Below are positions 7,033 to 13,774 of a stretch of 21,543 nt of DNA, piece by piece (position 1 is the stretch's first letter; each line of letters opens with the position of its first letter). A program made the position numbers and the translations under genes. Origin of the DNA: Streptomyces sp. NRRL S-337 (GTDB taxonomy: Bacteria > Actinomycetota > Actinomycetes > Streptomycetales > Streptomycetaceae); contig NZ_JOIX01000110.1 of NCBI RefSeq assembly GCF_000720175.1, positions 1 through 21,543 on the forward strand, written 5' to 3'. The notes below the pieces were generated by a model. That model had not been told where the DNA came from. It ran no database searches and worked only from the letters and a program-made list of their open reading frames with translations.

Positions 7033-7857
7033 ATGGCCATGAACCGGAGCAGGAGCGGCGACGGCGGGCGTGCGGCGGGGGACTCCGGGATGACGCGGGA
7101 GGAATTGCGCGCGGCGCTCGATGCGTCCATGGCGCGGCTGACCGGCACCGTCGCGGGGTTGACCGACGAACAGGCCGGTGGGGCGACGCTGATCCCGCCG
7201 TGGACCCGGGGGCATGTGCTCACCCATCTCGCGCGGGCCACCGACAGTCTTTGCCGGCTGCTGGAGGGCGCGCGTACGGGAGCGGCGATTCCGCAGTACC
7301 CGAGCATGGCGGCCCGCGCGGCGGAGATCGAGGCCGGGGCCAACCGCCCGGTTGGCGCGCTGGCGGAAGACCTGGCGGGGAGCGCGGAACGGTTTGCGGC
7401 AGCCCTGCGGGCGCTGCCCGAAGCGGCCTGGGAGGCGCGGGTGCGGATGCGTACGGGGGAGACGCGGACGCCGGCCGGCCTGATGGAGACCCGGCTGCGC
7501 GAACTGGAGGTCCACCACGCGGATCTGGACGCCGGCTACACCTTCGCGGACATCCCGGCGGCCACGGCACGCTGGATCCTGGACGACATCGTCGCGGCCC
7601 TCGCCCGCCGGGCGGCGGCTGCGGTTACGGGCCCGGGTGGGGACGGGGGCGGCGACGGTACGGGGCGGCCGTCGGCGTTGCGGATCGAGGCGACGGATGC
7701 CGAATTCGCCCGCGCCGTCGGGAGCGGTGGCGGTGGCCCGGTCGTGCTGGGCCGATCGGCTGATCTGCTGGCCTGGCTGACGGGGCGCAGCCCGGCCGGG
7801 GCGGGGCTGGCCACATCCGGGGGAGAGGGCGTGCCGTCGCCGCCGTATTGGATATGA
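7033..7857 (+). CDS. Maleylpyruvate isomerase-family protein (MDMPI/DinB-like fold)
   Basis: A protein of the mycothiol-dependent maleylpyruvate isomerase family, usually a metal-binding four-helix bundle with a small C-terminal domain. The signature is clear: WTRGHVLTHLARATD carries the first metal His, and RELEVHHADLDAGY carries the ExxxH pair and following Asp. A Gly-rich linker (about 7640-7670) joins a C-terminal segment, VVLGRSADLLAWLTGR, of the MDMPI_C type. This start gives 274 residues. ATG 7006 lies inside a palindrome, and ATG 7039 and ATG 7090 are alternatives. GGGGAGG is 13 nt before 7033. The reaction is not known, and many family members are not isomerases. It probably uses mycothiol or a metal, consistent with an actinobacterial host. 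Confidence 0.85.
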   Translation: MAMNRSRSGDGGRAAGDSGMTREELRAALDASMARLTGTVAGLTDEQAGGATLIPPWTRGHVLTHLARATDSLCRLLEGARTGAAIPQYPSMAARAAEIEAGANRPVGALAEDLAGSAERFAAALRALPEAAWEARVRMRTGETRTPAGLMETRLRELEVHHADLDAGYTFADIPAATARWILDDIVAALARRAAAAVTGPGGDGGGDGTGRPSALRIEATDAEFARAVGSGGGGPVVLGRSADLLAWLTGRSPAGAGLATSGGEGVPSPPYWI

Positions 7858-7982
7858 GGCCGTCGGGTACGGGGGAGGACAGTCGCCGGCGTGTGTCTTC
7901 CCACGTGGATCGGGATGTCTAGGAATGCTGACGGTGGGCAGGGGAGCGGGGCGGTCCGGCGTACGGAAGCGTCGCGGCGTGC

Positions 7983-8008
7983 GGAATACGTGGCGGGGCG
8001 ACCCCGTT
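7983..8008 (+). promoter_or_regulatory. Candidate SigR-type promoter for thioredoxin
   Basis: GGAAT at 7983-7987 and GTT at 8006-8008 are separated by exactly 18 bp, matching the GGAAT-N18-GTT pattern of Streptomyces SigR thiol-stress promoters. It lies 57 bp before the thioredoxin ATG. Thioredoxin genes are classical SigR targets, so motif and gene agree. It has not been tested. Confidence 0.5.
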
Positions 8009-8065
8009 CCCGTAGCCGGAGACCGTGCGAACAGCAGCACATCCTCGACAGAAGCAGGGACATAC

Positions 8066-8458
8066 ATGAGCACCGTTGAGCTCACCAAGGAAAACTTCGA
8101 CGAGATCGTCTCCGGGAACGATTTCGTGCTGATCGACTTCTGGGCCGAGTGGTGCGGCCCCTGCAAGCAGTTCGGCCCGGTCTTCGAGCGCTCCTCGGAG
8201 AAGCACGACGACCTGGTCTTCGCCAAGGTCGACACGGAGGCGCAGCCCGAGCTCGCGCAGGCCTTCCAGATCCAGTCCATCCCGACGGTGATGATCGTCC
8301 GGGACAACATCGCGGTGTTCGCCCAGCCGGGTGCGCTGCCCGAGGCGGCCCTGGAAGACGTGATCGGCCAGGCCCGTGCACTGGACATGGACGAGGTCCG
8401 GGCATCGGTCGCGGAGGCCCAGGAGAGCGAGCAGGCGCAGGGCGGGACGGGCCAGTAG
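8066..8458 (+). CDS. Thioredoxin
   Basis: A cytoplasmic dithiol-disulfide reductant of 130 residues. The active site is FWAEWCGPCK with Cys30 and Cys33, and the cis-Pro loop is SIPTVMIV with Pro73. The buried DFW and VDTEAQPELAQAF segments are as in classical thioredoxins. The C-terminus extends about 20 residues beyond the E. coli protein with a charged, Gln-rich tail. The ATG at 8066 was chosen because the fold begins there and an AGGGA site is 5-6 nt upstream. The longer open frame upstream is non-conserved. It is followed after 11 nt by a phosphatase-family gene, so they are probably cotranscribed. No thioredoxin reductase lies in the window, so reduction depends on one encoded elsewhere. 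A candidate SigR promoter precedes it. Confidence 0.95.
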   Translation: MSTVELTKENFDEIVSGNDFVLIDFWAEWCGPCKQFGPVFERSSEKHDDLVFAKVDTEAQPELAQAFQIQSIPTVMIVRDNIAVFAQPGALPEAALEDVIGQARALDMDEVRASVAEAQESEQAQGGTGQ

Positions 8459-8469
8459 GCTCAGGGCTC

Positions 8470-9066
8470 GTGAGTGAGCTACTTCTGGTCCGGCACGGCG
8501 AAACCGAGTGGAGCCGGGACGGCCGGCACACCAGTTGGACCGATCTGCCGCTGACCGCCGTCGGCGAGGAGCAGGCCCGCGCACTGCGGCCGCTGCTGTC
8601 GGGCCGGAAGATCGCGCAGGTCCACGCCAGCCCGATGGTGCGGGCACTGCGCACCGCCGAGCTGGCGGGCCTCCCGCAGCCGCAGATCGACCCCGACCTG
8701 CGGGAATGGGACTACGGCGGCTACGAGGGCGTCGCCACCGCCGACATCCACCGCAGCCGGCCCGGCTGGTACCTCTTCTCCGACGGGGTCGTGCCCGGCC
8801 CCGACGGGCACCCCGGTGAGTCGCCCGAGCAGGTCGGAGCGCGCGCCGACCGGATGCTGGCCCGGATCGACCCGGAGCTGCGGGCCGGCCGGGGCGATGT
8901 GGTGCTGGTCGCGCACGCGCACTTCCTGCGGGTGCTGGCCGCCCGCCGGCTCGGGCTGCCGGCCGCCGCGGGTGGACTGTTCACGTTCGAGACCGGCGCG
9001 GTCGGCGTCCTGGGGGCGGAGCACGACCGCCCGGCCGTGGTGGCGTGGAACACCCGCAATCCGTAA
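8470..9066 (+). CDS. Histidine phosphatase family protein (phosphoglycerate mutase-like)
   Basis: A 198-residue branch 1 histidine phosphatase. The N-terminal LLVRHGETEWS carries the phospho-accepting His9, LREWDYGGYEG carries the acidic residue, and VVLVAHAHFLRVLAARRLG supplies the second catalytic His. At this length it fits a broad acid or sugar phosphatase or cobalamin phosphatase-like enzyme better than glycolytic phosphoglycerate mutase. The substrate is not predictable. The GTG start at 8470 is immediately before the first strand (SELLLVRHGE), with a CAGGG site 3 nt upstream. It lies 11 nt after thioredoxin and is probably in the same transcript. It is convergent with mbl, with only 45 bp between the stops. 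Confidence 0.9.
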   Translation: MSELLLVRHGETEWSRDGRHTSWTDLPLTAVGEEQARALRPLLSGRKIAQVHASPMVRALRTAELAGLPQPQIDPDLREWDYGGYEGVATADIHRSRPGWYLFSDGVVPGPDGHPGESPEQVGARADRMLARIDPELRAGRGDVVLVAHAHFLRVLAARRLGLPAAAGGLFTFETGAVGVLGAEHDRPAVVAWNTRNP

Positions 9067-9111
9067 CACCGCGCGCTCACCGCTGTCCCGGACCGACGCC
9101 CCTTGCGCCCC

Positions 9112-10143
9112 CTACGGCGCCATCGGGTCCAGGTGCAGCGGCTGCACCTTGCCCTCGATCATCGCGCCCAGCCCCATCACCGCGCAGGTGTCGGGACGGT
9201 CCGCGGTGTGCACCGGCATCGACGTGGCCTGATGGATCATCGGCTCCAGGCCGGGGATCAGCGCGCTGCCGCCGGCGAGCACGATGCCGCGCTCGCCCAG
9301 GTCGGCGACCAGGTCGGGCGGGCAGCGCCGCAGTACGGCACCGATCCCGTCGAGGATCGCGGTCAGCGGGGTGGTGATGGCGTCCCGTACCCGCTCGGTG
9401 TCGACGTGCACCGAGCGCGCCATGCCGCTGACCACGTCCCGGCCGTGCACCTCGGTGGAGCCCGGGGTGAGCCCGTCGCCACCGGTGAGGATCAGATGCA
9501 GCGGGCGTACGGACTGGCCCGCCAGCATCAGTTCATGGTGCAGCCGCAGGTGCTGGACCACCGCGTGGTCGATGGCGTTGCCGCCCACCGGTACGGTCTC
9601 CGCGGCCACGATCGAACCGAGCGAGAGCACCGCGACCTGCGTCGTTCCCGCACCGCACACCACGATCATGGTCGCCTCCGGCTGCTCCACCGGCAGCCCC
9701 GAGCCGACCGCGGCGGCCACCAGGGTGTCGACCAGTTCCACCCGGCGCGCCCCCAGCCCGGTGAGCGTCTCGACCGCGGCCCGCTGCGCCAGCGGCTCAC
9801 TTCCGTACGGCAGGCAGACCGCGGCCCGCATCGTGGGCCGGCGGCGCCAGGACTTGCGCAACTTGTCGCCGACCAGGGTGCGCAGCAGCCGCTGGGCCAT
9901 GTCGATGTCGACGACGGTGCCGCCGGAGACCGGGCGCACCACGCGGATGTAGTCCGGGGTGCGGCCGTCCATCACCTCCGCCTGGGCGCCGACGGCCAGC
10001 AGCGCACCGGTACGGGTGTTGATGGCGGCGACGGTCGGTTCATCGACCACCAGCCCCTGGTTCTTCACGTACACCCTGGTCCGGGCAGCACCGAGGTCGA
10101 CGGCGGCCGAGCAGCGCCGCAGTTGGGCGAGGCTGATGGTCAT
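9112..10143 (-). CDS. mbl: MreB-like actin homologue Mbl
   Basis: A bacterial actin of 343 residues, expected at the membrane, where it organises wall synthesis. In Streptomyces, Mbl assists MreB in spore-wall formation. Phosphate-1 is AAVDLGAARTRVYVK (Asp16) followed by EPTVAAIN. The phosphate-2 region is MIVVCGAGTTQVAVLSLGSI, and the adenosine motif is GIVLAGGSALIPGLEPMI. Canonical MreB has DIGGGTTE in phosphate-2. Here the Asp aligns with Val162 and the catalytic Glu with Gln169, and the usual IEEPMAAA reads VDTLVAAA. ATP hydrolysis may be weak or lost. The ATG at 10143 was chosen because GGAGGA is 7 nt upstream. The open frame upstream is not conserved. It probably has its own promoter in the 207-bp gap before it. 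Confidence 0.9.
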   Translation of the reverse strand: MTISLAQLRRCSAAVDLGAARTRVYVKNQGLVVDEPTVAAINTRTGALLAVGAQAEVMDGRTPDYIRVVRPVSGGTVVDIDMAQRLLRTLVGDKLRKSWRRRPTMRAAVCLPYGSEPLAQRAAVETLTGLGARRVELVDTLVAAAVGSGLPVEQPEATMIVVCGAGTTQVAVLSLGSIVAAETVPVGGNAIDHAVVQHLRLHHELMLAGQSVRPLHLILTGGDGLTPGSTEVHGRDVVSGMARSVHVDTERVRDAITTPLTAILDGIGAVLRRCPPDLVADLGERGIVLAGGSALIPGLEPMIHQATSMPVHTADRPDTCAVMGLGAMIEGKVQPLHLDPMAP

Positions 10144-10350
10144 GGGTGATTCCTCCCCGGTGGGCCGGTATGAACGAAAGGGCTCGCACGGCCCGTTCAC
10201 CGGACCGCTGATACGGCCCGATCACACGGACCGCTCGTGCGCCATCCTCCGAGCGCCCGCACAACTCCGCCCGCCGAGAGCGTCCGGTCGGGGGACGGGC
10301 GGGGGCGGAACGGGGCGAACGGGTGACCGCCGAGGGGGTGCGCGGGCCGC

Positions 10351-10968
10351 TCAGTCGACCCGCCGCTGATACAGCCCCCAGGTGAATTCCACGACGAGGT
10401 TCTGGGGCGCGCCGTCGGGCCCGGGGGCCTTGCAGGCCAGGCGCCAGCGGGTCGGGGCGCTGCCCTCCATCGGGCGGGCCGGAGGGAACGCGCGGGCGAC
10501 CTCGTCGACCGTGCACGACCACGGAGCCAGGTCCGCGGCGGTGCGCAACTCGGGGGCGGCGGCTCCGGGCGCGCGGACCAGCCAGGCGTTCCAGACGGTG
10601 CCCCGGGCGGCGGTGAGCACCTCGAACCGCAGATCGGGCCAGAGCGGGACCGGCCAGAGCAGCGCCTCGCAGGTCAGATCACCGATGCGGCGGGGGATGA
10701 CGGACTCGGGCGCGCCCAGCAGCGCCCGGTACGGCTGGACGCCGCCCGCCCGCGGGGCGTGCATCCGCGCCTGCCAGCGACGGTTGGCCTCCCGCATCTG
10801 CGCCCGCGAGGCCCCCAGCTCCCGCAGCGCGTCCTCGACCAGGCCGGGGTGGTGGTCGGCCATCCGGCGCAGCAGCACGAGCTGGAACGCGAGCGGTCCG
10901 GGCAGGTCAGAGGGGGTGCCGGAGCCGGCGGGCGGGTCATTGTCAGTGGTGGGGTTCATGATGGACAT
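10351..10968 (-). CDS. Unknown conserved-looking protein, last gene of the surface-glycan operon
   Basis: About 205 residues with no motif I recognise. A disordered Asn/Pro/Gly-rich start is followed by a helical segment (LAFQLVLLRRMADHHPG) and then an apparently compact domain rich in Trp (LLWPVPLWPDLRFEVL, AWLVRAP, VVEFTWGLYQRRVD). It is not membrane-spanning and has no signal peptide, so it is probably cytoplasmic. It overlaps the end of the FkbM gene by 26 bp (17 bp if ATG 10959 is used). Neither start has a good ribosome site, so translational coupling is likely. This makes it a candidate partner of the upstream enzymes rather than an independent gene. The function cannot be named. Confidence 0.72.
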   Translation of the reverse strand: MSIMNPTTDNDPPAGSGTPSDLPGPLAFQLVLLRRMADHHPGLVEDALRELGASRAQMREANRRWQARMHAPRAGGVQPYRALLGAPESVIPRRIGDLTCEALLWPVPLWPDLRFEVLTAARGTVWNAWLVRAPGAAAPELRTAADLAPWSCTVDEVARAFPPARPMEGSAPTRWRLACKAPGPDGAPQNLVVEFTWGLYQRRVD

Positions 10969-11752
10969 GGTCGTGGACGACGGGGGCCGCGGGAGGTCCG
11001 GGGCGCTCGCCGTCCGGAAGGAACAACACCGAATTGACATAGCGGCGGTGCGGGGCGAGGGAGCGCCTCAGCAGGCCGTGTTCGGCGACGTGGGAGGTGC
11101 GGGACTGATGGGCGGACAGATCGAAGTCGGCCAGCGGCAGCCAGCGGTCGTGCGGCAGGACCCAGCCGCGATAGCCGCGCGCCGCCGTCCAGTCCAGCAC
11201 GGGCCGCAGCGGCTGGATGCGGGACTCCAACTCCACGAAGAGCGCCGGGAGTTCGCGCTCGACGGTGCGCGAGGCGCCGCGCAGCACCGCCAGCTCGGCC
11301 CCGTCCACGTCGATCTTGATGAGCGTGACGGACGCCAGACCGAGCGCGTCCAGTGGCAGACAGGGCACTTCGAGGGCCGTCGTGTGCAGGTCGCGGCGGA
11401 CGAGCGAGGAGACCCCGCGGTCACCGCGGCCGTCCGGCGGCAGCCAGAGCGTGGCGCAGCCGGCGTGGTCGGTGGCCGCGGCGGTGAGCACCTCGACATG
11501 AGGGGGCGTCACGGCCGCCAGGAGGCGGGCCAGATGGGGTACGGGCTCGAAGGTGACGACCCGGTCAGCGCGCCGGGCCAGCCGCCGGGTCCAGGGGCCG
11601 TACCACCCGCCGACGTCGACGGCCGTGCCGCCCGGCGGGCAGAAATCGCCGAGCCGCCGCAGCTCCGGCTCGAAGCGCGGATAGAGCCCGGCGGCCAGCG
11701 CCGACACCAGCCGGGCCGGCAGCCGGGGTGCCAGCCGGGCGGCCAGCGTCAC
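10943..11752 (-). CDS. FkbM-family SAM-dependent methyltransferase
   Basis: A 269-residue class I methyltransferase of the FkbM type, which usually methylates sugar hydroxyls. The SAM-binding motif is TAVDVGGWYGPWTRRLARR, followed by VVTFEPVPHLARLL and the family's characteristic IKIDVDGAELAVLRGAS. The C-terminal YVNSVLFLP ends the fold before a His-rich tail (HDHVHHEPHH). The GTG start overlaps the TGA of the Trm112-like gene (GTGA), with AGGAG 8 nt upstream. Among glycosyltransferases it probably O-methylates a glycan residue. The exact acceptor is inference. The His-rich tail may be of no function, as it also covers the start region of the next gene. Confidence 0.9.
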   Translation of the reverse strand: MTLAARLAPRLPARLVSALAAGLYPRFEPELRRLGDFCPPGGTAVDVGGWYGPWTRRLARRADRVVTFEPVPHLARLLAAVTPPHVEVLTAAATDHAGCATLWLPPDGRGDRGVSSLVRRDLHTTALEVPCLPLDALGLASVTLIKIDVDGAELAVLRGASRTVERELPALFVELESRIQPLRPVLDWTAARGYRGWVLPHDRWLPLADFDLSAHQSRTSHVAEHGLLRRSLAPHRRYVNSVLFLPDGERPGPPAAPVVHDHVHHEPHH

Positions 11753-11973
11753 GGCCGCGGCTCCTGGTCCGTGAGGCGGCGCAGCAGACGGGCGTGCTCG
11801 GCGTCGGTGACCTGTTCGCCGGAGGAGGGCAGGAGCTGGGGGATGCCGTCGAGGATCGGATAGCGGCGGCGCAGTCGGGGGTTGTAGAGGACGCCCTCGG
11901 GGGTGAGGAGGGAGAGCGGCCCCTTGTCGAGCGGGCAGACGAGGATCTTGAGCAGCGGATCATCGGGCTTCAT
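11749..11973 (-). CDS. Trm112-family protein
   Basis: A 74-residue protein with the family pattern LLKILVCPLDKGPLSLL...LYNPRLRRRYPILDGIPQLL. Trm112 proteins in eukaryotes and archaea bind and activate SAM-dependent methyltransferases. Bacterial relatives (YcaR-like) often lack the full zinc cysteines. Here only one Cys remains, so no zinc ribbon is expected. It starts 3 nt after the stop of the transporter gene, and its AGGAG site lies in that gene's last codons. Its stop overlaps the FkbM GTG start. With three methyltransferases in the same run, a role as their activator is a reasonable inference. Confidence 0.9.
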   Translation of the reverse strand: MKPDDPLLKILVCPLDKGPLSLLTPEGVLYNPRLRRRYPILDGIPQLLPSSGEQVTDAEHARLLRRLTDQEPRP

Positions 11974-11976
11974 GGC

Positions 11977-12945
11977 TCAACTCCTGGGAATTCGAGGGAG
12001 GTTGGCTCGGAGCTTCGGGGCTGGGTGAGCCGTTGATGCGGCGGCTCGGGGCTCGGGGGCCGGAGGTGTGTCATGGCGAGGGAGGGCGAGCAGGACGGTC
12101 ACCGCGACGGCGGTGCCGCCCAGCCGGAGCGCCAGCCGTAGCGGGTCGGCGGGCAGTGGCTCGCCGAAGGCGACGGTGCCGCAGACGACGGTGAAGACAC
12201 AGGTGACGGTGGTGCAGACGGGGACGATCACCGAGGCGCGGCAGCGCTGCAGCGCGGTCTGGGACAGCACCAGACCGGCGGCACCGGTGAAGAGCAGGAG
12301 GTAGGGGTACGGCGAACGGAACAGCTGCCCGGCGGTGGCCGGGACGTCATGCGTGGTCAGCAGGCCGGAGACGCCCTTGATGGCCAGTGAGCTGACGCCG
12401 TAGAGCAGGCCGACGGCCACCCCGTAGGGGACGCCGGCGGTCGGCAGGCGGTGGCGGCGCCGGGCCCGCCGTTCCGCCGAGCGGTAGAGCAGCAGCCCGG
12501 CGGCCAGCGAGGGTACGGCGATGACCAGCAGCGTCGCCGGCGGGGCGGTGCGGGCGACGGCCCGTGCGTCCTCGCCGCGGAGGGAAGCGACGACCAGGAC
12601 GAGCGCGACGAGGATCGCCACGATGCTCTGCCGCTCCCGGCCACTGGTCCGCTCGCCGAGCACGACCGAGGAGAGGAGCAGCAACAACACCAGGCCGGAG
12701 ACGAAGATGCCCTGCGCGGCGGCGAGCGGCAGGGTGCGGTAGACGGCCAGTTGGGCGGCGAACCCGGCGGCCAGCGCGAGCGAACCGCCCAGCCACAGCG
12801 GACTGGAAAGGAGGTGACCGACGACCCGGGCGGGCTGCCGGGTGTTCAGTGCGGGCAGCGCCGCCAGCGCCCGTTTCTCCAGCACGAAACCGGTGCTGTA
12901 CAGGACGTTGGCGAGCAGCGCGGACGCCACGCCCCACCACGGCAT
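11977..12945 (-). CDS. EamA/DMT-type multi-spanning membrane transporter
   Basis: A 322-residue integral membrane protein with about ten hydrophobic helices in two halves. The first begins GVASALLANVLYSTGFVLEKRAL and ends before GERTSGRER. The second begins after a basic loop (RSAERRARRRHRL) with GVPYGVAVGLLYGVSSLAIKG. This is the drug/metabolite transporter superfamily, closest in feel to the NIPA/EamA branch. Substrates range from Mg2+ to lipids and metabolites. In this operon it could move a lipid-linked or nucleotide precursor across the membrane (inference). The ATG at 12945 has GGGAG about 9 nt upstream and lies 4 nt after the preceding stop. The C-terminal 30 residues are Pro/Ala-rich and unconserved in appearance. 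Confidence 0.88.
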   Translation of the reverse strand: MPWWGVASALLANVLYSTGFVLEKRALAALPALNTRQPARVVGHLLSSPLWLGGSLALAAGFAAQLAVYRTLPLAAAQGIFVSGLVLLLLLSSVVLGERTSGRERQSIVAILVALVLVVASLRGEDARAVARTAPPATLLVIAVPSLAAGLLLYRSAERRARRRHRLPTAGVPYGVAVGLLYGVSSLAIKGVSGLLTTHDVPATAGQLFRSPYPYLLLFTGAAGLVLSQTALQRCRASVIVPVCTTVTCVFTVVCGTVAFGEPLPADPLRLALRLGGTAVAVTVLLALPRHDTPPAPEPRAAASTAHPAPKLRANLPRIPRS

Positions 12946-12949
12946 CGTC

Positions 12950-13774
12950 CTACTCCCTTCTCCGGCGGGCATGGGCGAGCAGGATGGAGGCCAGCGACGG
13001 GAGGTGGCACGCGGCACGGTCGAGGGGGCGCAGCGGACGCGGTACGTCGTGGTACGGCGCACCGGCGATCCGTACGACCTCGAAGCCGGACGCGGTCAGG
13101 AAGCCGCGTAGCGCGCGGGCGGTGTAGAGGCGCAGATGGCCGACGACCTCGGTGCCGGGCCGGCCGTGGATCCGGCGCATGCTCACCTCGGAGAAGACGG
13201 GCTGGACCCCGGCGAGCAGCAGCCCGCGGTTGTACCAGGCGGCGAGATTGGGGGTGGAGAGCATCAGATGGCCGCCGGGGCGCAGCACCCGGTGCAGTTC
13301 GTCCAGTGCGGCATCGGGGTCGACGAGGTGCTCGACGACCTCGCTGAAGAGGACGGCATCGGCACAGCCGGTCGCGAACGGCAGCCCGCCGTCGGTGAGT
13401 TCGCCGCGTACGACATACGGAATACGGGCCTGGGCGCGGCGCAGCGCGTCCTGTGACCAGTCGACGCCGATGAGACGATGGCCGGCCAGGACCTCCGCCG
13501 CGGTGGCGGCCGCGGTGCCGTCGCCGCAGCCGATGTCCAGCACCGTGGCGCCCGGCGCCCCGGCCCGTACGGGGCCCAGGGCGTGCGCCAGCAGCCGCGC
13601 CTGCCGCCGGCTGCGCCCGGCCCCGGACGCCACCGGCACGGCGGGATCTTCGTAGAAGTCCCGCAGGGCACCGACCGGGCTCACCGACTTTATGGAGCGC
13701 ACCGGCTTCACGGGGCTCACCCGCTTCACGGGGCTCACCCGCTTCACGGGGCTCACCCGCTTCACGGGGCTCAC
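12950..13774 (-). CDS. Class I SAM-dependent methyltransferase with a repeated basic N-terminus
   Basis: A 274-residue enzyme. The core begins at about residue 37 (ALRDFYEDP). It has motif I ATVLDIGCGDGTAAATAAEV, motif II VDWSQDALRRAQ, DAVLFSEVVEHLVDPDAALDELHRVLRPGG and STPNLAAWYNRG, typical of UbiE/type 11 methyltransferases that act on glycans, lipids or small molecules. The GTG at 13774 overlaps the TGA of the upstream gene (GTGA), with GAGGG 9 nt before it. The first 36 residues are six copies of a six-residue unit (VSPVKR exact in the first three, then degenerate), encoded by an 18-bp tandem repeat. Each unit contains extra in-frame GTG codons, so the start could shift. The repeat is basic and may be a flexible tether. 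Confidence 0.88.
   Translation of the reverse strand: MSPVKRVSPVKRVSPVKRVSPVKPVRSIKSVSPVGALRDFYEDPAVPVASGAGRSRRQARLLAHALGPVRAGAPGATVLDIGCGDGTAAATAAEVLAGHRLIGVDWSQDALRRAQARIPYVVRGELTDGGLPFATGCADAVLFSEVVEHLVDPDAALDELHRVLRPGGHLMLSTPNLAAWYNRGLLLAGVQPVFSEVSMRRIHGRPGTEVVGHLRLYTARALRGFLTASGFEVVRIAGAPYHDVPRPLRPLDRAACHLPSLASILLAHARRRRE
13706..13774. repeat. 18-bp tandem repeat at a gene junction
   Basis: Three exact copies of an 18-bp unit (plus strand CTTCACGGGGCTCACCCG) lie at 13706, 13724 and 13742. A fourth, nearly complete copy runs to 13774, and degenerate copies lie to the left. It encodes VSPVKR units at the methyltransferase N-terminus and runs exactly to the GTGA junction. Copy changes would keep the frame. 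Confidence 0.88.

Noticed and set aside
6174..7343. Long upstream extension of the GT2 open frame (and a similar one over 6649-8388)
   Set aside because: It is Arg/Pro/Ser-rich, overlaps the cupin and isomerase genes on the other strand, and shows no motif. The GTG at 6173 with GGAG fits the fold start.
9105..9120. Possible terminator between the histidine phosphatase and mbl stops
   Set aside because: Only a 5-bp stem (GCGCC/GGCGC) that runs into the mbl coding end, with no T-run.
10201..10235. Direct repeat CGGACCGCT in the mbl upstream region
   Set aside because: Two 9-bp copies 26 bp apart in GC-rich DNA are weak evidence for an operator.
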